20,674 nucleotides of DNA from JBOGUF01 sp050696075 (GTDB lineage: Bacteria > Chloroflexota > Chloroflexia > Thermomicrobiales > UBA6265): the NCBI GenBank assembly GCA_050696075.1, contig JBOGUF010000159.1, forward strand, positions 1 through 20,674, in the 5' to 3' direction. Position 1 is the first letter of the stretch. Every line of letters starts with the position of its first letter. The notes beneath the pieces are model-generated. The model had not been told where the DNA came from, ran no database searches, and saw only the letters and a list, made by a program, of their open reading frames with translations. Below are positions 1-6,578 of this stretch, one piece after another. The position numbers were made by a program, and so were the translations under genes.

Positions 1-55
1 CTCCCGTCCCGACGACTGCTAGCAGCGATTCAGCTGAAGCTGATGGTTGGAGGTC

Positions 56-1000
56 ATGAGGACACCAATCGCGGTCACCCATGCCGGAGAGGCGGCAGAG
101 GAGCGGTCAGGGCGCCGGCCTCGGTCCCCCGGGTGGCTGATGGTCTTGCCGGCGGTGCTCTACCTGCTGGCCTGGACCGTTTATCCCCTCATCTTCGCGC
201 TGTACACCAGCCTCACCAACCGCGTGCTGACCAAGCCCCGCACCGGGGAATTCGTCGGGTTGCAGAACTTCCGGCGGCTGCTGTTGGAGGATGAGACGTT
301 CCGCACCGCCGTCCTCAACACGCTCTGGCTGACCGCCCTTTCGATCCTGATCGAGATCGTCCTCGGCTATTGGGTCGCCAAACTCTTCTTCCGCACGCAG
401 CACCTGCGCGGCGTCGGCGTGCTGCGGACCATCTTCATCATTCCAATCATGTTGACGCCGCTGATCGTCGGCCTCTCGTGGGCCTACATCCTCAACCCAA
501 CCCTCGGCGTCGCCAGTCACCTCCTCGATTTCTTCCATTTGCCAAACGTGCAGTGGCTCGGCGACCCGGACATCGCGCTCTACACCGTGATCGGCATCAA
601 CGCCTGGCAGTGGCTCCCCTTCATGATGCTGCTGACGCTGGCTGGGCTCAACAATATCCCGCGGGATCTGCAGGAGGTTTCGACGCTGGAAGGCGCCTCC
701 TGGCGCCGTCGGTTGCGCGACCTCGAGGTTCCCTTCATCGCCGATGTGGTCATCCTCGGCATCTTCATCCGGGTAATGGAGAACTTGAAACTCTTCGACG
801 TCATCTACGCCACCACCAGCGGCGGGCCCGGCAAGGCGACGGAAGTCCTCAGCCTGATGGCGTACCGGCAATCGTTCCTCTACTACAACACCGCCTACGG
901 CTCGGCGATCGCGATCGTGATCCTGATCCTGAGTAATGTCCTCGTCATCCTGCTCTTCCGCACACTGCTGCGCGGTGGGCGGCGGGAGGAAATGGCATGA
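56..1000 (+). CDS. Carbohydrate ABC transporter permease, MalF/UgpA type
   Basis: This is an inner-membrane permease subunit of a sugar/polyol ABC importer (CUT1-like, binding-protein-dependent transport family). The 314-residue product has about six hydrophobic segments, the first at about residues 28-50. The cytoplasmic EAA-type loop that contacts the ATPase is at about residues 207-226 (EVSTLEGAS followed by a basic stretch). The chosen ATG at 56 has GGAGG at 49-53, unusually close. An in-frame TTG at 47 would add three residues. The stop codon overlaps the next permease gene in an ATGA arrangement, so the two are translationally coupled and probably form a heterodimer. A substrate-binding protein gene is expected just upstream of the window edge. 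The family call is firm; the substrate is not known. Confidence 0.92.
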   Translation: MRTPIAVTHAGEAAEERSGRRPRSPGWLMVLPAVLYLLAWTVYPLIFALYTSLTNRVLTKPRTGEFVGLQNFRRLLLEDETFRTAVLNTLWLTALSILIEIVLGYWVAKLFFRTQHLRGVGVLRTIFIIPIMLTPLIVGLSWAYILNPTLGVASHLLDFFHLPNVQWLGDPDIALYTVIGINAWQWLPFMMLLTLAGLNNIPRDLQEVSTLEGASWRRRLRDLEVPFIADVVILGIFIRVMENLKLFDVIYATTSGGPGKATEVLSLMAYRQSFLYYNTAYGSAIAIVILILSNVLVILLFRTLLRGGRREEMA

Positions 1001-1818
1001 GCGTCGATCGCCGGTTGGCCGACAAGATCGCCTGGGTCGCCGTGCTGCTGGTGACCACGGTCTACGTCCTGCCGCTCGCCTGGGTGGCGCTCGGCGCGTT
1101 CAAGACGCGGGCCGAAATGTTCGCGGTGCCGCCGGTCGTCCTGCCCTCGGGACTCAACTTCGACAACTTCCGGCAGGTGCTGACGAACTCGCCGTCCCTC
1201 TGGAACTCGCTGATCATCAGCACCGTCTCGACCGCGCTCGTGCTCCTGATCGCGATCCCCGCGGCGTACGCCTTTGCCCGTTTTAACCTGCGACGGGCCA
1301 AGGACATCGAATTCTGGATCCTGAGCACCCGCATGATGCCCCCGATCGCGGTCATCATCCCCCTCTTCGTCCTCTTCCAGGACTTCCGCCTGTTCGACAC
1401 CCGCACCGGGATGATCCTGGTCTACACCGCGTTCAATCTCCCCTTCGCGATCTGGATGCTGACCGCCGCCTTCCGCCAGGTGCCGCGCGAGATCGAGGAG
1501 GCCGCGCGGGTCGACGGCAGTAACCTCGTCCAGATCATCGTGTTGATCTCGATTCCGCTTGCCCGCTCCGGCGTGGCGGTGGCGGCGATCTTCGCCTTCA
1601 TCTGGGCGTGGAACGACCTCCTCTTCGGCCTGATCCTGACCGCCAGTCATGCCAAGACATTTCCCGTTAGCCTCTCCGAGTACACCGGTCAGGTGAACAT
1701 CCAGTGGGAACTGATGGCCGCCACCTCGGTCGTCCAGGCCGTGCCGGTTCTGCTCTTGACCTTCTTCGTCCAGCGCCATATTGTCGCCGGGCTGACATTC
1801 GGCGGGGTGGAGAAGTAG
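997..1818 (+). CDS. Carbohydrate ABC transporter permease, MalG/UgpE type
   Basis: This is the second membrane subunit of the sugar/polyol importer. The 273-residue product has the family length, an N-terminal membrane segment at about residues 11-33 and a clear EAA loop at about 167-186 (EEAARVDG, then a hydrophobic/basic helix). Its ATG lies inside the TGA of the preceding permease, so one mRNA with coupled translation is expected. The gene ends in TAG. No ATPase gene follows, so a shared MsmK/UgpC-type ATPase encoded elsewhere is the likely partner (inference). The downstream dehydrogenase begins 44 bases later and is probably in the same operon, suggesting that the imported compound is a sugar alcohol or sugar oxidised by that enzyme. 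Confidence 0.93.
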   Translation: MSVDRRLADKIAWVAVLLVTTVYVLPLAWVALGAFKTRAEMFAVPPVVLPSGLNFDNFRQVLTNSPSLWNSLIISTVSTALVLLIAIPAAYAFARFNLRRAKDIEFWILSTRMMPPIAVIIPLFVLFQDFRLFDTRTGMILVYTAFNLPFAIWMLTAAFRQVPREIEEAARVDGSNLVQIIVLISIPLARSGVAVAAIFAFIWAWNDLLFGLILTASHAKTFPVSLSEYTGQVNIQWELMAATSVVQAVPVLLLTFFVQRHIVAGLTFGGVEK

Positions 1819-1862
1819 GACGGCGAAGGCGGCAAGGCGGCAACGCGAACGGAGCGTGAGCG

Positions 1863-2936
1863 ATGTCTGAAACGATGCTGGCGGTGGTGACGCACGGGCC
1901 GCGGGATTACCGGGTCGAGGAGATGCCGGTGCCGGCGCCGGGGCCGGGCGAGGTGCTGATCGAGGTCGGCGCGGTCGGCATCTGCGCCTCCGACATGAAG
2001 TGCTGGCTGGGCGGTCCGCTCTTTTGGGGCACGGGCGGCGCGGGCGGCTACGTTGAGGGTCCGTGCATCGCCGGGCACGAGTACGCCGGCCGGGTGGTGG
2101 CGTTGGGCGACGGCGCGGCGGAGCGGCACGGGGTGGCGATCGGCGACCGGGTCGTCGCCGAACAGATCGTTCCCTGCAACGCCTGCCGCTTCTGCCAGCG
2201 CGGCCAGTACTGGATGTGCCGCCGCCACTGGATTTTCGGCTTCAAGCGCACCACCCACGGCGGGATGGCCCGCTTCAATCTCTTCCCTGCGAATGCCATC
2301 GTGCACCGAGTGCCGGAGTCGCTCTCCGACGGCGAAGCGGCTTACATCGAGCCGATGGCCTGTGCTTGGCACGCCGTTGACCGGGGCGAAATTGAGGCGG
2401 GCGACACCGTCGTCATCGGCGGGGTGGGCAACATCGGCCTCTGCATGCTCCAGATTGCTAAGCTGCGCCAACCGGGGCAACTTGTCGCCCTCGACACCAA
2501 GCCGTACCGCCTGGAGCTGGCCCGGCAACTCGGCGCGGACGTGGCAATTGACGTGACGCACGAGGACGCCATCGCGAAGGTGCGCGACCTGACGGACGGG
2601 TACGGCTGCGACGTCTACATCGAGGCGAGCGGCAATGCAGCGGCGGTCAACCAGGGGCTGGAGATGATCCGCAAGCTTGGCACTTTCGTCGAGTTCAGCG
2701 TCTTCAACGAGCCCTCGACCGTCAACTGGACGATCATCGGCGACTCCAAGGAGCTCGATATCCACGGCACGCACCTCGGCCCCGGCGGCTACGCGCCCTC
2801 CATCCGCGCCCTGGCCGACGGCTCGGTGAGGGTGGCGCCGCTCCTGGCCGACGCCTACCCCTTGACCCTCTTCGACGAGGCGATGCAGGCCGCCCTCAGC
2901 GGCGACGTCCTGAAGACGATCGTGACGCCGGTGTAG
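1863..2936 (+). CDS. Zinc-dependent medium-chain dehydrogenase, erythritol/L-threitol dehydrogenase-like
   Basis: This is an NAD(P)-dependent polyol or alcohol dehydrogenase of the zinc MDR family, 357 residues. Catalytic zinc ligands are C41 and the H72-E73 pair, with E163 in the E-P motif. The structural zinc site is complete: C105, C108, C111 and C119. The Rossmann glycine motif GGVGNIG is at 186-192. The N-terminal region (GICASDMKCW, then an FWG motif) and the QIVPCxxCxxCxRGQYxMC block resemble, from memory, bacterial erythritol/L-threitol dehydrogenases. This substrate is plausible but unproven. GGAG precedes the ATG. The position right after two sugar permeases fits oxidation of the imported polyol. 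Sorbitol- or threonine-dehydrogenase-like specificity is the main alternative. Confidence 0.88.
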   Translation: MSETMLAVVTHGPRDYRVEEMPVPAPGPGEVLIEVGAVGICASDMKCWLGGPLFWGTGGAGGYVEGPCIAGHEYAGRVVALGDGAAERHGVAIGDRVVAEQIVPCNACRFCQRGQYWMCRRHWIFGFKRTTHGGMARFNLFPANAIVHRVPESLSDGEAAYIEPMACAWHAVDRGEIEAGDTVVIGGVGNIGLCMLQIAKLRQPGQLVALDTKPYRLELARQLGADVAIDVTHEDAIAKVRDLTDGYGCDVYIEASGNAAAVNQGLEMIRKLGTFVEFSVFNEPSTVNWTIIGDSKELDIHGTHLGPGGYAPSIRALADGSVRVAPLLADAYPLTLFDEAMQAALSGDVLKTIVTPV

Positions 2937-2939
2937 CGC

Positions 2940-3452
2940 ATGGCCGTCAGCATCACCGTCCGCCCCGCCATCGACGCCGACGTGCCCGCCATTCAGCGGG
3001 TCGCGCGCGAGACCTGGCACGCGACGTACGCCGGGCACATTCCGACATCTGAGATCGAGGCGTTCCTGGCAGGCGCTTACGGGGAGGAGAATCTGCGCGG
3101 CGCGATCAGCCGCCCAACTGTCGACCTCTTCGTCGCCGTCTCCGGAGGCACGATCGTCGGCTACGCGACCGCTGGGCTCAATCGTGAGGGCATGGGCGAA
3201 CTCTTCGCGATCTACGTTCTTCCCATGTGGCAAGGCCATGGCGCCGGTTGGCGGCTCTGGCGGGCCGCGACCAAGACCCTGTACACCCGCGGCCTCACTG
3301 AGATGCACCTCTGGGTGTTGACCGCCAACGACACCGCTCGTCGCTTCTACGAACGCCAGGGCGCCGTCGCGGGGGAAACCCGCGAGTGGCCGGTCGGCGG
3401 CGGCGCCATCCACGAAACGGCGTATCGCTTGCTGCTGGCTGCTAGCTGCTAG
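2940..3452 (+). CDS. GNAT family N-acetyltransferase
   Basis: This cytoplasmic protein of 170 residues has the GNAT fold, which transfers an acetyl group from acetyl-CoA to an amine. Strand beta-1 (ITVRPAIDADV) is at residues 5-15. The acetyl-CoA pyrophosphate-binding motif A lies at about 95-108 (VLPMWQGHGAGWRLW, with the Q-G-H-G-A-G loop). The C-terminal LxVLxxNxxARRFYERQGA signature covers about 123-140. The ATG starts three bases after the dehydrogenase stop, suggesting co-transcription. The last few codons (LLLAASC) and the stop are written in a seven-base tandem repeat that continues downstream, so the C-terminus may have been altered by repeat invasion. The substrate cannot be told. 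Confidence 0.88.
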   Translation: MAVSITVRPAIDADVPAIQRVARETWHATYAGHIPTSEIEAFLAGAYGEENLRGAISRPTVDLFVAVSGGTIVGYATAGLNREGMGELFAIYVLPMWQGHGAGWRLWRAATKTLYTRGLTEMHLWVLTANDTARRFYERQGAVAGETREWPVGGGAIHETAYRLLLAASC

Positions 3453-3510
3453 CTGCTAGCTTCGGGCTTTTGGTTCCTCGCTCCTCGCTCCTCGCTTCGC
3501 GCTTCTTCGC
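3433..3510. repeat. Phased heptanucleotide tandem array
   Basis: From 3433 to 3502 the sequence reads as ten consecutive seven-base units in one phase. There is one TGCTGGC, then TGCTAGC three times (3440-3460), TTCGGGC, TTTTGGT, TCCTCGC three times (3475-3495) and TTCGCGC. Degenerate copies follow. Every unit starts with T and nearly all end in C. It covers the last codons of the GNAT gene and most of the gap before the Rieske gene. It is not a Rho-independent terminator by eye, though the GCTAGC cores are self-complementary. Confidence 0.85.
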
Positions 3511-3575
3511 GGCACGCGCTTTGCGCCAACTTTCCCCGTTTGGCCATCCAAGGCGGTGAACGAAGGGGAAATGTG

Positions 3576-4427
3576 ATGAAATTCTCGGACCGGATCATCG
3601 AGGCGATGCCGGGACTGGACAAGGCCGCGGAGCAAATCCAAAAGCTCTGGAACCCCCTCCTGGGACCGAATAGTCCACGGGAGTTCAAGGACGCGTTGGC
3701 CGGGACCTGGTTCGGCCACCCCTTGCACCCGGCCATCGTCACGCTCCCGATCGGCTTTTGGACCTCGTCGCTGCTGCTGGACGTGGTTGGCGAGGAGCGC
3801 GCGGCCGACCTCACCCTCGGCGCCGGCTTCATCACCGGTTGGGTCGCCGCCGCTACCGGCGCGGCCCAGTGGGTCGACGCCACCAACGACACGGCGCCGC
3901 GTCGCCTCGGCGCGCTCCACGCCTCGCTCAACGGCGCGGCGGCGGTCATCTATGGGGCGTCCTGGTTGCTGCGACGGCGGGGCAACCGCGCCGCGGGCGT
4001 CGCGACGGCTGTCGCCGGATATGGAGCGGTGATGGCCGGCTCATTCTTCGGTGGCGATCTCGCCTACGACCTTGGCATCGGCGTCGATCACGCCGCCTTC
4101 GAGTCGCCGTCCAAGAAGTGGGCCGACGTCGGCGCCCTCGACGACCTGCCGGACGGTAAGCCGGTCCGCGTTGACGCCAAAGGCACGCCGGTCATGCTCT
4201 ACCGCGACGGCGATGAGGTTCTCGCCATCGGCGCCACCTGCCCGCACCTCGGCGGTCCGCTCGACGAAGGGGAAATCGAGGGCGACACCGTCACCTGCCC
4301 CTGGCACGGCTCCGTTTTCGCCCTCCACGGCGGCGCGTTGGTCCACGGTCCGGCCACCGCCCCGGTCGTCGCCTACGAGGTGCGGGTGCAGAACGGCACG
4401 GTCGCGGTCCGGGCGAAGTCGGCGTAA
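3576..4427 (+). CDS. DUF2231 membrane protein fused to a Rieske [2Fe-2S] domain
   Basis: This 283-residue two-domain protein is probably a membrane-anchored electron carrier. Residues about 40-165 form a DUF2231-type membrane domain with several hydrophobic segments and the signature GHPLHPAIVTLPIGFW at 47-62. Residues about 180-283 form a Rieske ferredoxin-like domain with both cluster motifs: C222-P-H224 followed by GG, and C241-P-W-H244 followed by G, giving two Cys and two His ligands. The ATG at 3576 follows AAGGGGAA; an upstream in-frame TTG at 3540 lacks such a site. The gene stands alone between a repeat array and a convergent antitoxin gene eight bases away. The electron donor and acceptor are unknown. 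Confidence 0.88.
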   Translation: MKFSDRIIEAMPGLDKAAEQIQKLWNPLLGPNSPREFKDALAGTWFGHPLHPAIVTLPIGFWTSSLLLDVVGEERAADLTLGAGFITGWVAAATGAAQWVDATNDTAPRRLGALHASLNGAAAVIYGASWLLRRRGNRAAGVATAVAGYGAVMAGSFFGGDLAYDLGIGVDHAAFESPSKKWADVGALDDLPDGKPVRVDAKGTPVMLYRDGDEVLAIGATCPHLGGPLDEGEIEGDTVTCPWHGSVFALHGGALVHGPATAPVVAYEVRVQNGTVAVRAKSA

Positions 4428-4434
4428 TGCGGCG

Positions 4435-4749
4435 CTATCGCGTGGGTACGGTGAATTCGACCGCTTCGTCCGGGAAGACGGCGACCAGGCGCAGTTCGCC
4501 GCCGAGCCCTTCGACGTACTCGCGGATCGTTTCGAGGTAGGGGTTGTCGCTGCGCTCGATCTTCGAGACGGTGCTCTGCGCCACGTTCAGCGCGCCGGCG
4601 AGTTCGGCCTGGGTCAGGCCGCGCTGGGTGCGCAAGCGCTCCAGTTGGATGATTGTGTCCATCGCCCGCCGGTACTGCTCGATGCGGGCCGTCCGCTCCG
4701 GGCTGTCCTTGCCGCGGTCGCGGATCTCGCTCCACGGGTGGGTTCTCAC
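4435..4749 (-). CDS. HigA-like XRE-family antitoxin
   Basis: This 104-residue protein has an XRE/Cro helix-turn-helix at about residues 37-75 (LRTQRGLTQAELAGALNVAQ, then STVSKIERS). The C-terminal tail is of the kind seen in HigA antitoxins that pair with Gp49/HigB-type toxins. The start is GTG at 4749, overlapping the stop of the toxin reading frame, with AAGGAGGG about ten bases upstream. Toxin-first order with overlap is typical of higBA operons. HigA proteins neutralise the toxin and repress the operon promoter. The gene is intact although its toxin partner is broken, so it may now act only as a repressor or as an anti-addiction factor (inference). Confidence 0.85.
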   Translation of the reverse strand: MRTHPWSEIRDRGKDSPERTARIEQYRRAMDTIIQLERLRTQRGLTQAELAGALNVAQSTVSKIERSDNPYLETIREYVEGLGGELRLVAVFPDEAVEFTVPTR

Positions 4750-5121
4750 GGCAGCAATCCCTCCTTGCGCAATGTCGCCAAATGCTCGTCGTACAGGTTG
4801 TCGGCAATGGGGATCATCTCGGCGTACCACCGCTGCCAGCGGCCGGTCTTGTCGCTGGTCCCGATCGCAGAGAGGGATGAGGAGGATGGCGGCGCGGCGC
4901 GGGTCGAAGGCGAAGAGGATGCGCAGGTTGCCGCCGAGCGGGCGCAACTCCTTCATATTCGCGTGGCGGCTGCCCTTGATCGTGTCCACGTGCGGGCGGC
5001 CAAGGCCGGGACCGGTCGTCGACAGGGCCAGCACGGCGGCGTCGATTCGATCCTGCTCGTCTTCGGTCAGGTCGGCGTACCAGTTCTCAAGCTGGTCGGT
5101 ATACTCGATCTCCTATGCCAT
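4746..5121 (-). pseudogene. HigB/Gp49-like toxin, disrupted by nonsense and frameshift
   Basis: Reading leftward from the ATG at 5121, the product begins M-A, then TAG at 5115-5113, then continues as a recognisable HigB-type toxin (EIEYTDQLENWYADLTEDEQ and further, including MKELRP and the FAFDPRRAAILLI block). The family normally has Trp at the TAG position, so one base change (TGG to TAG) explains it. After ILLI the frame shifts. A 13-base stretch at 4863-4875, flanked by an ATC direct repeat, separates it from the conserved C-terminus (GTSDKTGRWQRWYAEMI through RKEGLLP), which ends with TGA at 4746-4748. Two independent lesions make a functional RNase toxin very unlikely. An internal restart would still meet the frameshift. 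Confidence 0.85.
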
Positions 5122-5129
5122 GCCTGTAT

Positions 5130-5172
5130 GATATTCCCCAGAGGGCATAATTGCAAGCCCCATGGGAATATC
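5130..5172. promoter_or_regulatory. Inverted repeat, candidate autoregulatory operator of the higBA-like locus
   Basis: A perfect nine-base inverted repeat, GATATTCCC at 5130-5138 and GGGAATATC at 5164-5172, lies directly upstream of the toxin start codon at 5121. It flanks an AT-rich centre (GCATAATTGC). This is where HigA-type antitoxins usually bind to repress their own promoter. On the minus strand TTGAGA (5178-5173) and AATTAT are spaced like a weak promoter across this element. Sequence symmetry is seen; operator function is inferred. Confidence 0.45.
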
Positions 5173-5227
5173 TCAAGCGTGGCAAGGGGTGCCGGAACGA
5201 CCGGCCAAAGAAGCGAGCGATGCACGC

Positions 5228-5248
5228 TATACTCTGTTTCGTAGGAGG
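5228..5248 (+). promoter_or_regulatory. -10 element and ribosome binding site of the small antitoxin-like gene
   Basis: TATACT at 5228-5233 is a good -10 hexamer; no convincing -35 is visible 16-18 bases upstream. AGGAGG at 5243-5248 sits eight bases before the ATG at 5257 and fixes that start. The transcript leader would be very short. Confidence 0.4.
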
Positions 5249-5256
5249 TAGCGTCG

Positions 5257-5529
5257 ATGGCAGCTTACGACACCAAGGTTAGCGCGGGATTGGTTGTGCA
5301 GGAAGACCAACCGCTCATCGGCATTCCTGACGTCGCCGACGGCCAGGCGATTGTCCGCTACTTCGCCTCCGAAGCCGACGCGGACGCCGCGCTCTCCTAT
5401 GACACCTTGCAGGACGCCCTCGCCCTTGCAGGTGCTTGGAGTCATCTCGATTGGGAGCAAACACTGGACGAGCTTGATCGGATTCAGCACGAGAGCACGC
5501 CAACGCCGCCGATCGACCTCGATCTGTGA
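5257..5529 (+). CDS. Small acidic protein, probable antitoxin of a VapBC-like pair
   Basis: This 90-residue acidic protein has no domain I can name with certainty. The N-terminal half looks like a small alpha/beta fold (GLVVQEDQPLIGIPDV, then FASEADADAALSY). The C-terminal half is helical and ends in a Trp-containing segment and a proline-rich tail (DWEQTLDELDRIQHE then TPTPPIDLDL), a tail style I associate with antitoxins preceding PIN-domain toxins. The key support is context: its TGA overlaps a GTG that opens a reading frame beginning MKRYLLD, the usual start of PIN-type VapC toxins. A strong AGGAGG site fixes the ATG. The gene is intact, but its toxin is reduced to a stub. Function is inferred from position only. 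Confidence 0.6.
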   Translation: MAAYDTKVSAGLVVQEDQPLIGIPDVADGQAIVRYFASEADADAALSYDTLQDALALAGAWSHLDWEQTLDELDRIQHESTPTPPIDLDL

Positions 5530-5576
5530 AGCGCTACCTGCTCGACATGAGTATGTCTGAGCAAATGCCTGCGTGA
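5526..5576 (+). pseudogene. Truncated PIN-domain (VapC-like) toxin stub
   Basis: A 16-codon frame starts with GTG overlapping the upstream TGA (GTGA) and reads MKRYLLDMSMSEQMPA before TGA. PIN toxins typically start with a beta strand of the form M-K/R-x-Y-L-L-D followed by T-S/N and a hydrophobic run; the Asp is an active-site residue. The match stops right after this strand, and only 23 bases remain before the convergent AraC gene. I read it as the 5' end of a deleted vapC gene. A random short frame is the alternative, but the four-base overlap argues against chance. Confidence 0.55.
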
Positions 5577-5599
5577 GTCCGAACCTTTATCATCGAAGC

Positions 5600-6457
5600 C
5601 TACGGTACGACCGCGCGCCGGGCTTGGAGGCGATAGGCGCGCGGCGGCACGCCGAACCGCCGTCCGAAGACCCGGTAGAAGTACGACAGGCTCTCGAAAC
5701 CGCATTCGGCGGCGATCTCAGTGATCTGCCGCGTGGTGGTTCGCAGCAGCAACGCCGCCCGTTCCAGGCGCAAATCGTTGACGAATGCCGTCGGCGTTTG
5801 CCCACGGCCCGCCTTCAGGGTCCGCGCCAGATGGGCCGGGCTCACTCCGCTCAGCTCGACCAGGCGCGGCAGCCCGAGCCGTAGGTTCTCCTCGTCGCGC
5901 ATCGCCCAACAGGCCGTGCGCAGCCACGGTGGTAGTGAGCGATCGTCCTCGTCGGCCAGCGACGCGGGTTCGAGCAAGAACGGCAGCGCCAGCGTCCAGA
6001 AGGCGACCAACTCCAGACGCGACGGCTGCTCATGGCTCGCCAGCAGCGCCCGGCGAAAGTTGCGCGTGCATTCATCCCGTCGCGCGGCCGGCACGCGCAC
6101 CGCGGGTGGCGGGGCGGACGACCGCGCGCCCAACGCGTCGTTCGTGAGTCCGACGAGCACTCGAAAGCCGTCCCAGGTCTCGGCGGGAAAGGCGATGTTG
6201 ACGAAGTGCAATCCGTCGGCCACCCGCGCGGCGATGGCGTGATGGTCGTCGGGGCGGATGAAGTACAAGTCGCCGGGCGCCAGGGGCAGCGAGCGGCCGT
6301 TGATCTCGTGCGTGCCCCGCCCATCCAGGACGTACATCATCTCGAAGAAATCATGCGTATGCAGGTTCGTCCGCGCGCGGACGCGGCTGCTGACCAGGGC
6401 GGCATGGTATGCCCCTCGCGCTGCAAGGTTCTGCCAGAGAAGTCGCTGTACCCGCAT
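5600..6457 (-). CDS. AraC family transcriptional regulator with N-terminal cupin domain
   Basis: This 285-residue DNA-binding regulator has an N-terminal cupin sensing domain at about residues 25-100, containing HTHDFFEMMYVLDGRG and a PGDLYFIRPDDHH motif. The C-terminal AraC/XylS domain spans about 193-285 with two helix-turn-helix units: about 199-219 (LVELSGVSPAHLARTLKAG) and about 244-268 (ITEIAAECGFESLSYFYRVF, then the RRFGVPPRAYR ending). The cupin pocket suggests a small-molecule or sugar ligand. It is divergent from the PhyH-type dioxygenase with 121 bases between start codons, so it probably controls that gene and itself. The ligand is not known. Confidence 0.9.
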   Translation of the reverse strand: MRVQRLLWQNLAARGAYHAALVSSRVRARTNLHTHDFFEMMYVLDGRGTHEINGRSLPLAPGDLYFIRPDDHHAIAARVADGLHFVNIAFPAETWDGFRVLVGLTNDALGARSSAPPPAVRVPAARRDECTRNFRRALLASHEQPSRLELVAFWTLALPFLLEPASLADEDDRSLPPWLRTACWAMRDEENLRLGLPRLVELSGVSPAHLARTLKAGRGQTPTAFVNDLRLERAALLLRTTTRQITEIAAECGFESLSYFYRVFGRRFGVPPRAYRLQARRAVVP

Positions 6458-6578
6458 CGCCGTCCCCGCCGTTGGAGATCACCACAGGAGAAGAAATCGT
6501 CAGATTAGGGCAAGCGATTGTACCCCGCGGCCGCTACGCTACGGGCATCGACCCTTCGCGCGCACGGAGGCATGAACC

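Noticed and set aside
16..25. Perfect ten-base palindrome CTGCTAGCAG at the window start, similar to the TGCTAGC repeat units.
   Set aside because: It is too short and isolated to call; it may be chance or a single relic of a heptamer array.
895..3413. Long antisense open frames of about 294 and 574 residues on the minus strand.
   Set aside because: They are low-complexity, Arg/Gly/Asp/His-rich mirror frames of the permease, dehydrogenase and GNAT genes, with no domain signature or ribosome binding site; expected in GC-rich DNA.
3433..3510. CRISPR-like array or insertion-sequence end.
   Set aside because: Units are seven bases with no spacers, no terminal inverted repeats and no transposase or cas gene nearby.
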